DNA of 64,000 nucleotides, taken from NCBI GenBank assembly GCA_031308135.1, contig JAHLJT010000631.1, forward strand, positions 154,149,276 through 154,213,275. Reading direction: 5' to 3'. The notes beneath the pieces were generated by a model. The model saw only the letters and a list, made by a program, of their open reading frames with translations, was not told where the DNA came from and ran no database searches. Numbering within the stretch: position 1 is the stretch's first letter; each line of letters starts with the position of its first letter. The DNA comes from Acheta domesticus. Its lineage: Eukaryota; Arthropoda; Insecta; Orthoptera; Gryllidae. Below, in pieces: positions 44,697 to 55,419 of this stretch. Both the position numbers and the translations under genes were made by a program.

Positions 44697-44993
44697 GGGT
44701 TAAGGCAAGATTCTGTGCTTTGTACAAAGCGTATGCCGGTTATCCAGCGTGGAAAGATATCCACATCAGGCTCAGTAAACCCACATACTTTAGTAGAGGG
44801 GATCACAAGTACAAACTTCAGTTCAGGCCACAAAGAACATGTGTTGGAAAATTTTCCTTTACAAATAGAACAATAACGGACTGGAATAAGTTGCCTGCGA
44901 CAGCCTTGGAACCCTTTCCTCAAGGTGTTCAAAGATTTAAAAGTAAATTGACCAAGATATTTAGTAAGTAAGTTAGGTTTATTAAAACAGTTA

Positions 44994-45039
<46 letters not shown>

Positions 45040-45420
45040 TACTGTTACCATCATTAGTATTGTAATAATTATTAAATGCATTACTTTATTAAAAATGTAA
45101 TTATATTTTAAGTAGTATTCGTATTGAAGTGTGGTGACGTGTTGTGAAGTGAAGTGGAGTGGACGTCAGTGTAATAAAAAGTCGTGTATTTATTGACGTA
45201 AAATATCTGTAGAAGACCACCATAAAATGTAGAATTAATGCGGTTATTGTTGTTAAAGCCTTTATTGTCATCACTGTTATCATATTATCATTAATATTAC
45301 TGCCTTAAAATTATTTTCAGTTACATTGTAGTTAATTCTTAATTATAATATGTAAATTTTTGTGTTCCGCCACCAGGTTGCATAGACCTATCTGCGGAAA
45401 TATCTATCTATCTATCTAAC
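44697..45420 (+). mobile_element. LINE 3' end: RT C-terminal region, 3' UTR, (ATCT)n tail
   Basis: The ORF from about 44700 to 44971 reads KARFCALYKAYAGYPAWKDI, then KPTYFSRGDHKYKLQFRPQR, then GKFSFTNRTITDWNKLPATA and ends SKLTKIFSK, the C-terminal signature (NRTIxDWNxLP) of a common insect LINE group. The 3' UTR contains an (ATT)n run (44997-45037), a GTTCCGCCACCAGGTTGCAT block and finally (ATCT)n at 45401-45419, a typical short-repeat tail of such LINEs. It is 5'-truncated: no RT core is present upstream. Confidence 0.75.
44997..45037. repeat. (ATT)n microsatellite
   Basis: Pure ATT for about 41 bases, in the 3' UTR of the LINE remnant. Confidence 0.9.
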
Positions 45421-46012
45421 TTAACTTGTCTTGTGGACTTTTAGTCACGCTATTGCGATGAGCATTAGCTGCATTCTGGGCATCGACGGGTCGTTGGGGG
45501 TGCCGCGGTTGAAACGGCGCTCCGCCTACGTTCCGGTGAACGGGGCAAATTTGGACCTCGGTTGCTGCCAGAGACGCCCGCAGGAAGCCGACGGTGGACT
45601 CCGCGCCTCCACTGGTGCACCCGTGCATGGTCGGGCCAGACTGTGCGACATCAATAAGGACGCCATCGCCTCAGCGTCAGCGCAACACGCAAGAGATTGG
45701 TGAGAAGGCCGGATGGCGTAATTGTTAACAGACTGTCGTCGCTGGGTAATCACTATGGCGTTATTGATGCCATAATTATATAATAATTCAATGTAACCAA
45801 TAACTTGGCCTAAATTATAATTAAATATTATATAAATCCAGCCACTGGACTTACTTTACTGGTCGACAGACCAAAAGTTCCGTCATGCATGCCTCCTGTT
45901 GGCCCGTCAGAATTTCAAGTGTGAAAAGCAACGACCCATCTCCGAGAGCAGCCGGGCAGCCGCAAATCGGAGGTAAGAGGTGGTAGTCGCCGGTAAGCCG
46001 GTAAGCCTATGG

Positions 46013-46015
<3 letters not shown>
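45421..46015. other. GC-rich block, no gene assigned
   Basis: The plus strand is open from 45431 to 45703 and the minus strand over much of the same interval, which is expected from GC-rich DNA. The plus ORF ends near a donor-like ATTGGTGAGAAG, but no acceptor, signal peptide or domain supports an exon. Confidence 0.3.
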
Positions 46016-46103
<88 letters not shown>

Positions 46104-46113
46104 GAGAGAGAGA
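46016..46113. repeat. compound (TA)n(GA)n microsatellite
   Basis: About 20 TA units run directly into about 29 GA units with one C interruption. ORFs here (Ile-Tyr, Arg-Glu) are artefacts. Confidence 0.9.
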
Positions 46114-47210
46114 AGACAACAAAACAGACGTAACGTTATATAACTCATTTCAGTTTGTCCAGACCACTTGCACACAAAATTCGAATTTAGTGTTTTTGTG
46201 AGAGAGGTGCAGGTGGTAAACTGGAACCTGAATTTGCATGGGAGTTTCCAGTGTATATTCGACTAGCGCAATGAGTTTTGAATATGCCAATGGTTCAACT
46301 GGGGGATATGTATCTTTATTGCACGAAGTGAAGTAAGGAAAGGGTTGTGTTTGTAGACACACACTGGTCTGTTGTTTGCCTCGTTCTCAGAATAGTCGTA
46401 TATTAATTCCTTATTTTGTTACTCATTTTGAACGTATGTATGTCATTTGATGAATTTTCATGAGTATTTATTTACTGTATAATATATTGTTATAATATTT
46501 TGTAGTATTTAAAGACCACAAGTATATGTGGGTTTGCATACTATAATTTGTGTTTTTAGTTTTGGTTCTCAGGTATATTCGCTCAGTTTTCCATATACAT
46601 CTCATATATTCTTCTGCTTCCGATTACAAAACTAATCATGCTATTTGTGTTAATTGAAATGATGTATAAATTTTACAACAGGTTATGGCAGTTTTGTAAA
46701 TTTTAAGAAACATGTATTTTTTGTGAGTGATGTAGCTGAAGTTTTGGAACCAAAAGAGGCTTTAGAGAATTGTTATCATAGCAAGAAATTGTGTTGTTCG
46801 TTATTAAGATGTATAAACAATGCCAATTATTTTGACATACTTCTAAGGCATGTGGAGGGGGTCGAACATATTCACTTGTTGACAATGAACAGATGGTAGT
46901 AATTTCAAATAACGGAATTACACTTGTGATATTTCCTCCAGATTGGTATGCTTTGTTGGTTTTGGGATACACGAAATGTCTTTTAATACTAATGGTCAGG
47001 GGAAGTAAAATATTATTGAATCGAAGATTGTTTAACAAAACTCTCATTTCTCTCAATGAGAGAAACCTACAATGTCACAGTATCCTTTAGCATAAATAAT
47101 TAATACTGGCATTTGCTCAAACTGAATAATTACACATTTCTTATTTTATGAATTTTGAGTAACAAATTGGATGGATATGAAAGGTGCATGCAGAACGCAC
47201 GGCGATGTTT
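46114..47210. other. AT-rich region downstream of gene 2
   Basis: No repeat family or gene recognised; a 117-codon minus-strand ORF (46703-47056) lacks motifs. Confidence 0.4.
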
Positions 47211-47214
47211 CTCT

Positions 47215-47225
47215 TTTATTTTATT
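47215..47225 (-). terminator. overlapping AATAAA signals, gene 2
   Basis: Two overlapping AATAAA words on the minus strand about 430 bases past the gene 2 stop codon. They are the nearest canonical signals seen. Confidence 0.4.
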
Positions 47226-47651
47226 TTGCAGTAGAATCGAGATTTTGTTTAAATCAGCATTGCGGATAAGTTCATTTACTTCTCCATCTGATAATTTGAT
47301 GGTTGGTATTAAGTTTATATTGAAAACATTGGATGATATCATCTTGCAGCGAATGCACTACTAAATGTCACTTGCACGCAGAGATCTCTCAGATGCATCC
47401 TTAAAATTTTAGCCCATCTTGCTTCACAAACTGATACTGTATCCTTCCGACACAAATAGATATTAGACATGTTTAGTGACATCGAACTTTTAAACCTTTA
47501 GATATTAGAATTCAGTAAATGGTATTAAACGCTCCGATCTGCGGAATACTGCGCCGCGCGTTTGATTGCTTCTGCTCTGGTGACGACAGCATAAAGCTCC
47601 CTGTGACGAACCAGAAGCGATGCCATCTGAGCGAGGTGTGCCGCAGGGCGG

Positions 47652-47813
47652 CTAGTGGCGCACCCGCTGCCAGTCCGCGTCGGGGGGCGGCGTCAGGACG
47701 TCGTCCAGAGCCAGGGAGCGCTGCGGCGCCGGCGGGGCCGCGGGCGCCGCGAGAACCGGGCGGTGGGGGCCGGGCGGCGACGGCCAATGGCCCTCCTCCC
47801 CTGCCGGACGCCC
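47652..47813 (-). CDS. gene 2, exon 4: C-terminus of RR-type cuticular protein
   Basis: It starts after a strong acceptor (CTGTTTGGTTGCAG ending at 47814) in phase 0, matching the end of exon 3, and ends with TAG at 47654-47652. It encodes 53 residues: GRPAGEEGHWPSPPGPHRPV, a short Ala/Pro tract (LAAPAAPPAP), then LALDDVLTPPPDADWQRVRH. The join HPQ-GRP...HWPSPPGP continues the RR consensus, in which GYxPxGxHLPTPPPIP follows the chitin-binding core. The neighbouring frames are also open, as in most GC-rich exons, but only this one fits both splice phase and family pattern. Confidence 0.85.
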   Translation of the reverse strand, partial: GRPAGEEGHWPSPPGPHRPVLAAPAAPPAPQRSLALDDVLTPPPDADWQRVRH

Positions 47814-48899
47814 CTGCAACCAAACAGGGCAGTCACAAAACTTCATCGTGGATTCTTTCTTATTTCCGGACGCGTCAACTGTAATGACCATTAGTCCACA
47901 CAGTGTAGTGATTCTGTTTTGCCTCTAGGTACTGTTGTTTCATCCCTCTGGAAGATGAGATCCGGAGTCGACCTAAACGGCTTGCGGATATTTCTCTCCT
48001 CAGAGATATCCTCCAACGCCCCAAATTTGTAGGGGCGCGTGCAACAAAACAGCCCGGTCGCCGGCCCTTCCTTCACGCGCCATTCACACGCCAAAACCTG
48101 CGCGACATCCTCTCGCAGACGGACAGCTGATTCACGAGACTTCGTGGGAAGTAGAACCATATTATTGTAAAGAAAAATTGTGCGTGAAGGAATGTCTTGT
48201 TAAAGAGTAAATTCAAGAATAAGAGAGACTAGTGAAAAGAAGTTTAATAATATTCCAAGAAAGAAGAAGAATCCAAGTAATGCATGATAATGTTTTTTGA
48301 ATATTTGCTTTTGATAAATGCGGTATTTGAGAGTATTTGTATTGTTTGCATCAATGTAGGTCAGTCATTAATAAATAAAGTGGGATCTCATCCGGGACCA
48401 CATTGTTGCAACAACTGCATCTCATCTGATTTTGATCACTAAGCACACTCGATCCTAGAAAATGTTTTTTGCAAATCTAACCCAGAGAGAGCCCGCTGTG
48501 AAGGTTTTTTCTCGGTCTACAGCAAATTAGCTGAGCAGGTAAGTCAGCGAATCCTAACTTCCGCCAGCTTCCCATTTTCATTCCAGCCGCGGATTTCAAA
48601 CAACGCAGATTTCGTAGCTTCTTATTAATAAAAGAAAGTTGAGATCTATTCAATATATAATTTCCTCGACTACTAATTTTTTGTCTTTTTTGGTACCCCT
48701 TTTGTTTAAACCCGTTCACTGGGAGACGATTAGGAGGGACCTTTTTACAGCTTTAGTATATATGATATGTGTTCACATTCTTAACCAAACGATACTATTT
48801 ATTCGCTGGTGATGAAAGTACCTGTACGTTTTTCATTTCTAAAACTGTGTGTGAAACGGGACCCACCGCCCGCAAGAAAGAGGTGCAGTGGTGGTGTAC
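47814..48899 (-). other. gene 2 intron 3 (1086 bp)
   Basis: Bounded by GTACAC and TTGCAG on the minus strand. It holds a 90-codon minus-strand ORF (47891-48160) of unknown nature and otherwise no recognised repeat. Confidence 0.7.
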
Positions 48900-49068
48900 C
48901 TGTGGGTGCACGCGGTAGCCGTTCTCGTCGGCCTCGTAGCGCAGCTCGAAGGCGCGGCCCTCGGGGCTGGTCCAGCGCACGCGGCCGCGCACCTGCGGCA
49001 CCGTCTGCCCGCCCACGCGCCGCAGCCGCACGGCCTCCTCGCGCACGGCGCCCTGCGGCGTCGAGTAC
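48900..49068 (-). CDS. gene 2, exon 3: Rebers-Riddiford chitin-binding core
   Basis: A 169-base exon between an acceptor (CCCCTGGCGCAG ending 49069) and a donor (GTACAC from 48899). The first base completes an Arg codon begun in exon 2; the exon ends on a codon boundary. It encodes YSTPQGAVREEAVRLRRVGG, then VRGRVRWTSPEGRAFELRYE, then ADENGYRVHPQ. This fits the Rebers-Riddiford pattern G-x7-E-G-x6-Y-x-A-D-x2-G-Y, with Val instead of the usual Ala/Pro two residues later. ADENGY and SPEG are typical of RR-1 proteins, found mostly in flexible cuticle. The protein should bind chitin in the secreted cuticle. Confidence 0.9.
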
Positions 49069-49385
49069 CTGCGCCAGGGGCAAGCAAGTGGAGAAAAATC
49101 GCGCGCGGGCCTTGTCCCGTTTCTTAGGGTATTGCTCTGTCATTCTTCTCCTTATTGATCGGGAAAACCACTGGAAAAAACCGATCAAAATAGCCGACCG
49201 CTAGATTTCTCCTCCAGGCAGTGGCTGAATTCGACCTATTATACAGCCAGTGGCCAAAATCTGCCTCCGTCGGGAATCGAACCCTACGTCCTCCCGATCT
49301 GAGTCACTGCAGAGACAACGGCAAAATTGGTTCTGAACTTTAATATATTGACCAAAGAAAAGTATGACGTAGTATAATGTCTGAC
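49069..49385 (-). other. gene 2 intron 2 (317 bp), containing a SINE-like piece
   Basis: Bounded by GTCAGA (from 49385) and GGCGCAG (ending 49069) on the minus strand. Near 49200-49300 it carries a tRNA-like B box. Confidence 0.75.
49200..49310 (-). repeat. tRNA-like SINE fragment in gene 2 intron 2
   Basis: Minus strand: AGGGTTCGATTCCCGAC at about 49268-49284 is a good B box; TTTTGGCCACTGGCTG follows, a phrase also present (GGCCACTGGCTG) at the SINE relic near 408-419. The A box is weak. Confidence 0.5.
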
Positions 49386-49495
49386 CTGTATTGTATGAGT
49401 CCCTGCTGCGCCCCGTCGTCGGGCGGCGGGCCGGGGTGCGCGGGCACCCCTGGGTAGGCGGCGGCCGCCGCCACCGCCGAAAGCACCAGCAGCAC
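49386..49495 (-). CDS. gene 2, exon 2: signal peptide end and start of mature cuticular protein
   Basis: It starts after an acceptor (GGCGCAG ending 49496) in phase 0 and ends two bases into an Arg codon at a GTCAGA donor. It encodes VLLVLSAVAAAAA, the hydrophobic part of a signal peptide, then YPGVPAHPGPPPDDGAQQGL and IQY, the start of the mature chain. Cleavage is likely after the Ala run. There is no ATG in this exon; the start comes from exon 1. A split of the signal peptide after the first few residues by a phase-0 intron is the usual layout of insect cuticle genes. Confidence 0.85.
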
Positions 49496-51445
49496 CTGCG
49501 CCACGCGCCAACGCACACGCACTGCTTCCCCTCCGAACACTCACACTACTTTATAATGTCGTCTACAAAGAATTAAAGGTTTTTTATGTTTTCCCTTTGA
49601 GATTTCTCTTCCTTCTTTCGGAGCGGATGCAAGCACTCTTTCATTTTCTTGGCGGGCAATAAACAACAATGAGAATAGTGCTTTTGGAAAAACTTAAAAA
49701 ATAAGAAATAACTTCAAGCATTAGTACTAATAAATGCAATAGATTATTTATAAAGAGGATAAAATGTAAATATTAACGTAGTGAGAAATTTTTCAAAAAT
49801 TTACATAAGTGTAATTTTTTTTTAATTAAAAGGTTACAATGACGTTTAAACCATGTTATTTAGTGTATGTACAAAACGTTGGAAAAAAATGAGCGGTATT
49901 TGAGAAAAACTTTTTTAATTACCAATATTTCTCTCAAATTGCGCAAAAAATACTGATACTTCAACAAATATACTTGATGTTAATTAAAGATCTAATTTGA
50001 AAAATTGATTTTCATTGCCAAAAACTCTAATAATGAAGTTGTGTGAGGGGAAGCAAAGAACTTCAAAATTTGCACATTTTCAAAAATGGAGATGTAAAAA
50101 TTTGGCCTGTGTGATCTTTACAGGTGTATTTTGCACTATTCTGTCATGATATTAGAGAAATTGAAACCATTATTGAGAATATTTTGAAGAAGATCCCAGG
50201 GACTTCATGTGAAGTACTTCAAAAATTAGAAGATTCATTTCAAATTCTGATGGTCTTGAGAAGCTTTTTGAATTAACTCCTATGATAGGTTTATGCGCTA
50301 GAGTTGTTCACAGTTGGATAGACTTAGATGGACAAACAGAGAAACTGTCAGAGCGATGGACGCACGGACATTTTGAAAGAAAATATTCGGTAACAGAGGA
50401 ATTCAAAAAGGGTATTTTCATGAACATATCGGAATGATTTTCATAGCTTTCTCTTAAATTACGTATATGTCTACGTATATACTTACGCATATACGTACGT
50501 ATAGGAGAAAGTAAAAATAGTATCAAGGACTCACAAAACATGAGTTCTGACTCTACGAGTTTTAGAGCAAGTTTTTTACCATATAGGTGCAAGAATTATC
50601 CACTATTCGGTATCAGGGGCAATGAATTTTAGTTTTTGTGGAAAAATTGACACTTTTCGTTGGAATGTTACAATATTTTCTTTCAATTACTAAATTGTTT
50701 AGTAGTAGCTGCTTTTTGGTAAACCAGCAAGACCGAAACGAACTCAGAGTCACGTAAAGCAGTAGAATTATGAACATAAATCTAGGTAGTTGACATGTGA
50801 ATGTTCAATTTGAAAGTTATGTGGACCCTTCCAAATCCCTTAAAAACGTATTTGTTGTAGAATTGGGTTTGAAGAACACAGTTTTTTAAATATTTCTACC
50901 AGAAAAAAATATGTTATCAGTTACACAAATAACACAATTGTATTGGCAACAAGCGTTAACGACAATGATATTATCTTTAAATGAAGTTACTTTTCGAAAA
51001 ATGATATTAAATAATAAAAGTATGCCTTCAAGGTAATACCGATACACGTTAATTTTTTCACGACTGGTTTTAAGGTACAGTTAATGTAGAACATTAGCAG
51101 ACATAAATGCACCATTCTTTGCTTTGCAATAATATCAAAGAACCTCTTTTTTGATAATCGTTTAAGGTAAATGTGTTCAGCATATCGAGTACAGCACTAA
51201 TTTTTAATGATTAAATCTTTTCAATTCAATCCATCCCGAAACTATCACAGAATGAAACGGATGTCTTATTTTTGATCCTCGGAAATGAACGGACGAGAAT
51301 TATAGCAAATAGTCATGTACTAAGAATTATTATGCTTTACCCTAATTATTCATTTGCACTTTCAAGAAAGGTCGTTCGAATCACCTGTTTTGCTTTACAT
51401 ACGTCATCAACCATGCAAGTGGCAACTAATAAATGGTGAGCTTAC
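49496..51445 (-). other. gene 2 intron 1 (1950 bp)
   Basis: Bounded by GTAAGC and GCGCAG on the minus strand. It contains a plus-orientation AT-rich family copy (49690-50515); the remainder (50520-51440) is unrecognised AT-rich sequence. Confidence 0.7.
49690..50515 (+). repeat. AT-rich 1.5-kb family, middle to right end
   Basis: Runs from the AAATGTAAATATTAACG block through GCGCAAAAAATACTG, GGGACTTCATGTGAAGTAC and GAGTTGTTCACAG to a palindromic TATACGTACGTATA followed by GGAGAAAGTAAAAA. It lies in the first intron of gene 2. Confidence 0.6.
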
Positions 51446-51454
51446 GGAGCGCAT
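51446..51454 (-). CDS. gene 2, exon 1: start codon, MRS
   Basis: ATG CGC TCC on the minus strand (51454-51446), then donor GTAAGC. Phase 0 matches exon 2, giving MRS followed by VLLVLSAVAAAAA and YPG, a textbook signal peptide with a positive charge next to the start. A TATA box and initiator sit upstream at the expected spacing. With this exon the full protein is 149 residues, a normal size for a small RR protein. Confidence 0.85.
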
Positions 51455-51490
51455 GGTCGGGCCGCTTCACCGCCTTCTGGTCTTCCTCGC

Positions 51491-51529
51491 ACTAATGGGA
51501 GGGCGACCCCACGCCTGGGGCCATATATA
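51491..51529 (-). promoter_or_regulatory. gene 2 core promoter: TATA box and initiator
   Basis: TATATAT at 51529-51523 and CCATTAGT around 51498-51491 on the minus strand. The A of the initiator (51496) is 33 bases from the TATA start, and the ATG follows 42 bases later. The region is GC-rich compared with its surroundings. Confidence 0.7.
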
Positions 51530-51739
51530 CACGCTATCTCTCGCTTGGGGACTTCCTCCAGACGCTGGTTCTTCTACAGCGCTTATTGCCTAGTCCCAGG
51601 AACAGACGCGCGCCTTTCAGAAACGAATGGATCAGATAGGCCTTTCAATGTCCACTAGATAAGGTTGACCAAAATAGTGATCGTGAAGGAAATAATCAAA
51701 CATTTTCATTATTCCAACCGAACAACTCTGAAAGCATTT

Positions 51740-52560
51740 ACTTTCTCGCCTACTACCTAGCTTCCAAAGTAAAGAGAAAGTGTAATGCGGGAGCAGAAAT
51801 TGCTGATTTTTTAGACAGATAACCTCTTTTTCTGAGTCCTGATATCGAAAAAGTAATCATAAACAAATGCTTCATCTAACATATGTAGTCAGAATCCACA
51901 TTTCGTGGGCCTTTGATACCGAAAAATTAGTTTACAGTACAACGTCTGTTTGTCTCTCGCACTGTGGACAACACTAGATTCCAAACCGTCTAGGCGATTT
52001 TCTCTAAATCAGACATTCCCTGATTCACTTGGTCGAACTCGAATTTGAAGCGAATAATTTCATTATTTGTGGTTACTTACTTCTTGCCTCAGCTCAGAAA
52101 CATTTTCAAAATTTCTTAAAAATGGCTCCAATTTTTTTACTGGGTAAGGCAAAGCACGCTTCTCGAATACCATAGGAACAATTTTCATTCTGAATTTTCA
52201 GAAATTACGTTAGTTCAAAATATTTTCATCGTCTTCCTACAATTGCATTATTGAAGATCAGAATTTTTCCTTAATGAGAGGTGTTCTTCAAGGTAAGTAA
52301 GGTCGCGTACAAATTTTGAAAATTATAGTTTTCCACTTAATTTGCGTGAATTTATAAACTATATTTGCGGAAATTTATAAACTATATTTTCTCAAAAACA
52401 ATTTCGTACTTTTACTTTAAATGATTTGCTTCAATAGTGCAAATTACGCTCATAAAAATGATGCAGGTCTAATTTTCAGAGATCTCTCTATATTATCGAA
52501 AATTAAAGCTTAAAATTTGAGGGCTTCTCCTTACAATTTCAATATTGAAAATTGAGATAT
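51740..52560 (-). repeat. AT-rich 1.5-kb family, right half, minus orientation
   Basis: Starts with the inverted right end (TTACTTTCTCGCC) about 210 bases upstream of the gene 2 TATA box and runs through inverted GATACCGAAAAATTAG, CACTGTGGACAACAC and TCTTCCTACAATTGC blocks. Confidence 0.55.
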
Positions 52561-53206
52561 ATTCGTAAAATCTTGCATCAAAATTGGAAATAATGACATG
52601 TACAATCTCTTAAATGTTGAAAATTGTAAGCGTAACGAACATTTAGTATTAAAACAAAATTAAAATTCTTCTTGAATATTTAGAACATTGGCTGTTCTTT
52701 ATCTAACTTTCTGAGGATACTGGTAGAATAGAATATACTGATTTTGATCGTAAAATGAAGTTCCAATGTATCATATTATAATATTATTGGCCATAGATTC
52801 TCTCTTCTAAATTTAGTAAGTATCCATTACAGAAATTTGGAATAAATTGAGGGAATTAATTTGAATGACATGAAACATAATACTAATGCTGAAATATAAA
52901 AATTCTAAAATATCGTATTCTTCAACGATTTTTTAAACGTTAATCAATTTATCAAATTTTAGTTTTCCACATCCCACTGCGCCAAGTTTTATTTCTCGGT
53001 AACTTCTGACAAAAGTATCATTGTCCCAGATGTTACACAAAAATGTATCCCTTGAAATACTTTAATATGTGTACATAAACAATGATCAAATTATTCACAT
53101 TAAAATTAACATTTACCTGTTAAATTTGCTAAATTAATAATTTAATAAAATATAGTAAAAAAGTTAATAAACACAAATTAATACTGAAATTAACTCATTT
53201 AAAACT
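52560..53206. other. very AT-rich spacer
   Basis: No ORF, gene or repeat recognised. Confidence 0.45.
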
Positions 53207-54698
53207 AGTGGAGGTACAGAATGGCACAGACTTTCCCGTATTAGTTTCCTACTTCCTTCGGTCTTCTAGCTATTTAGAATTGCCACATATTCCTTCTTGC
53301 CATCTATCACCATCAAAAGTACATTTTCTTAAATTTTTGGTTTCCTATTGGTAGAAAGGAAATATTAATTTTAGAATATTAAAGAACACAAAAACCTAGT
53401 CCTAAATAGCAATTTTTATTTAAAAATTCTGTGCTGTTTTAAAGAAAATGGCGTTTTAGCGCTACTAAAAATGTGAAATTTGAAGCTCATTTTCACAGAA
53501 AAGTTTTAAGTTCTGAAAATACTTTATTTGAAGTTATTTGAACCACATACACCCACAAATATAACAATTTTTACAAATTGCTGGTAATGTGCATACTTAA
53601 GACGTGAGAGATCTTTCAAAAAAATTACATTTATATAATTTTTCAAAAAACGAAAAAATTACTCAAAATAAACTTTACGTCATATTAAATAGTGTAATTA
53701 GCACTATCCGTTACAAAAGTTTCAACAAACAATTTGCAGCCATACATGAGAAAATGACGTTTGACCGTTTCTGCAAATGCGGAAGTTTGAGCTACTTTTC
53801 ACAGAAAAGGGTTGTGTTTTCTACAAACGTTACTTGACATTATTTAAAGCACATGTACTCGTAAATATAATAAAGTGAAAAAATTGCCGCTAATGTAAAT
53901 ATTAACGACACGAGAGGCAAGTAAAAAAATTACATTTTTGCAATTTTTAAAAACACAAAAGAATAGAGAATATGGCGTTTTTGTCATCTCATAAAATACG
54001 TTAAGCACTATACCTACCAAAAGTTTAAAGAAAAAATTTGGAGCTGTTTTTGAGAAAATATTGTTTTTGTATTTTTTTAAAAAATTGCACATATTGCACG
54101 CAGTATTGCACGAAAACTACTAAAATTTTTAAAAAAATGTACGTAACCTTAATCAAAGAACTCGCTTTGGAGAGCACATTTTATTGAACGAAAAATCTCT
54201 ATCTTAAATTTTATAGTTGGAGAAAGACGCCGAAAAAATTCAAACTTTCACAATTTTCGAAAATTCAGAGTTAGACTGAAAATCGGACCTATGCCATCTT
54301 AATAAGTGTATTTTACTATATTCTTACAAGAAATTTAAAGAGAAAATTTGGAGCCGTTTTTGAGAAAATTTTGAAAATGTCCGATGGGCTTTATGGAAAG
54401 TACCCTCACATTTTGCAGAATCTTTTTCAAAATCTCAAAGCTTTGACTAGAACCAGATCAACCGGAGAATATCCATTTTGAAAGAAATCGTACGTATGGT
54501 TTAGGCGCTAGCAGTGTTCACAGAGGGACAGACAGACGGACGTTTTCCTTTCAATTGTGTTTTCGGTATCAAGGACCCACAAAACAGGGTATCCGACTAC
54601 ACCACGTGTTAGGAGATTGTTTTTCTTAATTTATCAACTGGTTTTATCCACTTTTTATATCACTCTGTGTATACGTACGTATACGGGAAAGTAAAAAA
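53207..54698 (+). repeat. AT-rich 1.5-kb family, reference full-length copy
   Basis: Left end AACTAGTGGAGGTACAGAAT, then ACTTTCCCGTATTAG; right end GTATACGTACGTATACGGG followed by AAAGTAAAAA. ACTTTCCCGTAT near the left is exactly inverted as ATACGGGAAAGT at the right, so the ends carry a 12-base inverted repeat set about 20 bases in from the left end. The roughly 1490 bases between contain no ORF above 85 codons and many A/T runs. The class is unknown. Confidence 0.7.
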
Positions 54699-54699
54699 T

Positions 54700-55160
54700 G
54701 TCCGTGTCAAATAAGGGCTGATGAATCTTCAAAACACGGCAATATGTAATGTCAATGTATCTTCATGGAATAGTAATACACAATTATATCATATTACTCC
54801 GATTTGATTTTATTTAATTTATTTGTCAATGAACAGTAAAAACTGTTTGTGACGTGAGGGAGAGGAATACAAACTGCGCAAGTTTCATTGAGCTCTGGAA
54901 TCCTTTCTATATCTTTTAACCCGAAATAGTTGAATGATGAATAAAATTACCAACAAAGCGAGGTTAGTAACATCTGAAAATATACTTTTTTCTCCCAAGT
55001 TATAGAAAATTGTTTGCATTGATAAATTGAAGTATAGGATTGATATGCATTTATAATAAAATACAGTAGTAACCCATACAATGTAGTAAATGTAGTAATG
55101 CAGTAACCCATACTCCCGGCTATACCATATCACAACTAGAAAAAGGAGAGCTCAATTAAA
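54700..55160. other. AT-rich spacer
   Basis: An 82-codon minus-strand ORF (54885-55133) has no motif. Nothing else recognised. Confidence 0.45.
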
Positions 55161-55279
55161 CGTGCGTACTATTACATTTACTAGTATACTAGTATTGCCA
55201 AAAATCTATTCGGAATTCTCACTTTTCGCATCCCAAAACTTTTGGGAGATGTACAGAATAGGAAATACTCACTTTTTGC

Positions 55280-55400
55280 CAGTGAAGTCCTTAGAGCGTA
55301 CTGCTGAGGAAGGCCACAATATGTTGGTCGAAACGTCAGCCACCAAATCGACGACGCGGCTCATCCCGGATAGCCTAGACCACATGAATTCCGGCCGCGG
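55280..55400 (+). repeat. retroelement piece with a degenerate hammerhead-like motif
   Basis: The string CTGCTGAGGAAGGCC followed, after a loop, by GGTCGAAACGTCAG has the layout of a hammerhead ribozyme core (CUGANGA, helix II, GAAA), with helix II formed by GGCC and GGTC. Such motifs are known in Penelope-like retroelements and related repeats. The A of CUGAUGA is C here, so it should be inactive. No protein-coding part of a Penelope-like element is nearby. Confidence 0.35.
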
Positions 55401-55419
55401 AAGCCTACGCAATCAGATA

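Noticed and set aside
45915..46201. Ile/Tyr and Arg/Glu repeat ORFs
   Set aside because: They are translations of the (TA)n(GA)n microsatellite.
47891..48160. A 90-codon minus-strand ORF as a gene
   Set aside because: It lies in gene 2's third intron, has no motif, and including it would break the conserved RR protein end.
53207..54698. Firm Helitron assignment for the AT-rich family
   Set aside because: One end has CTAG and a small hairpin, but the opposite end lacks the TC start and one copy is not preceded by A.
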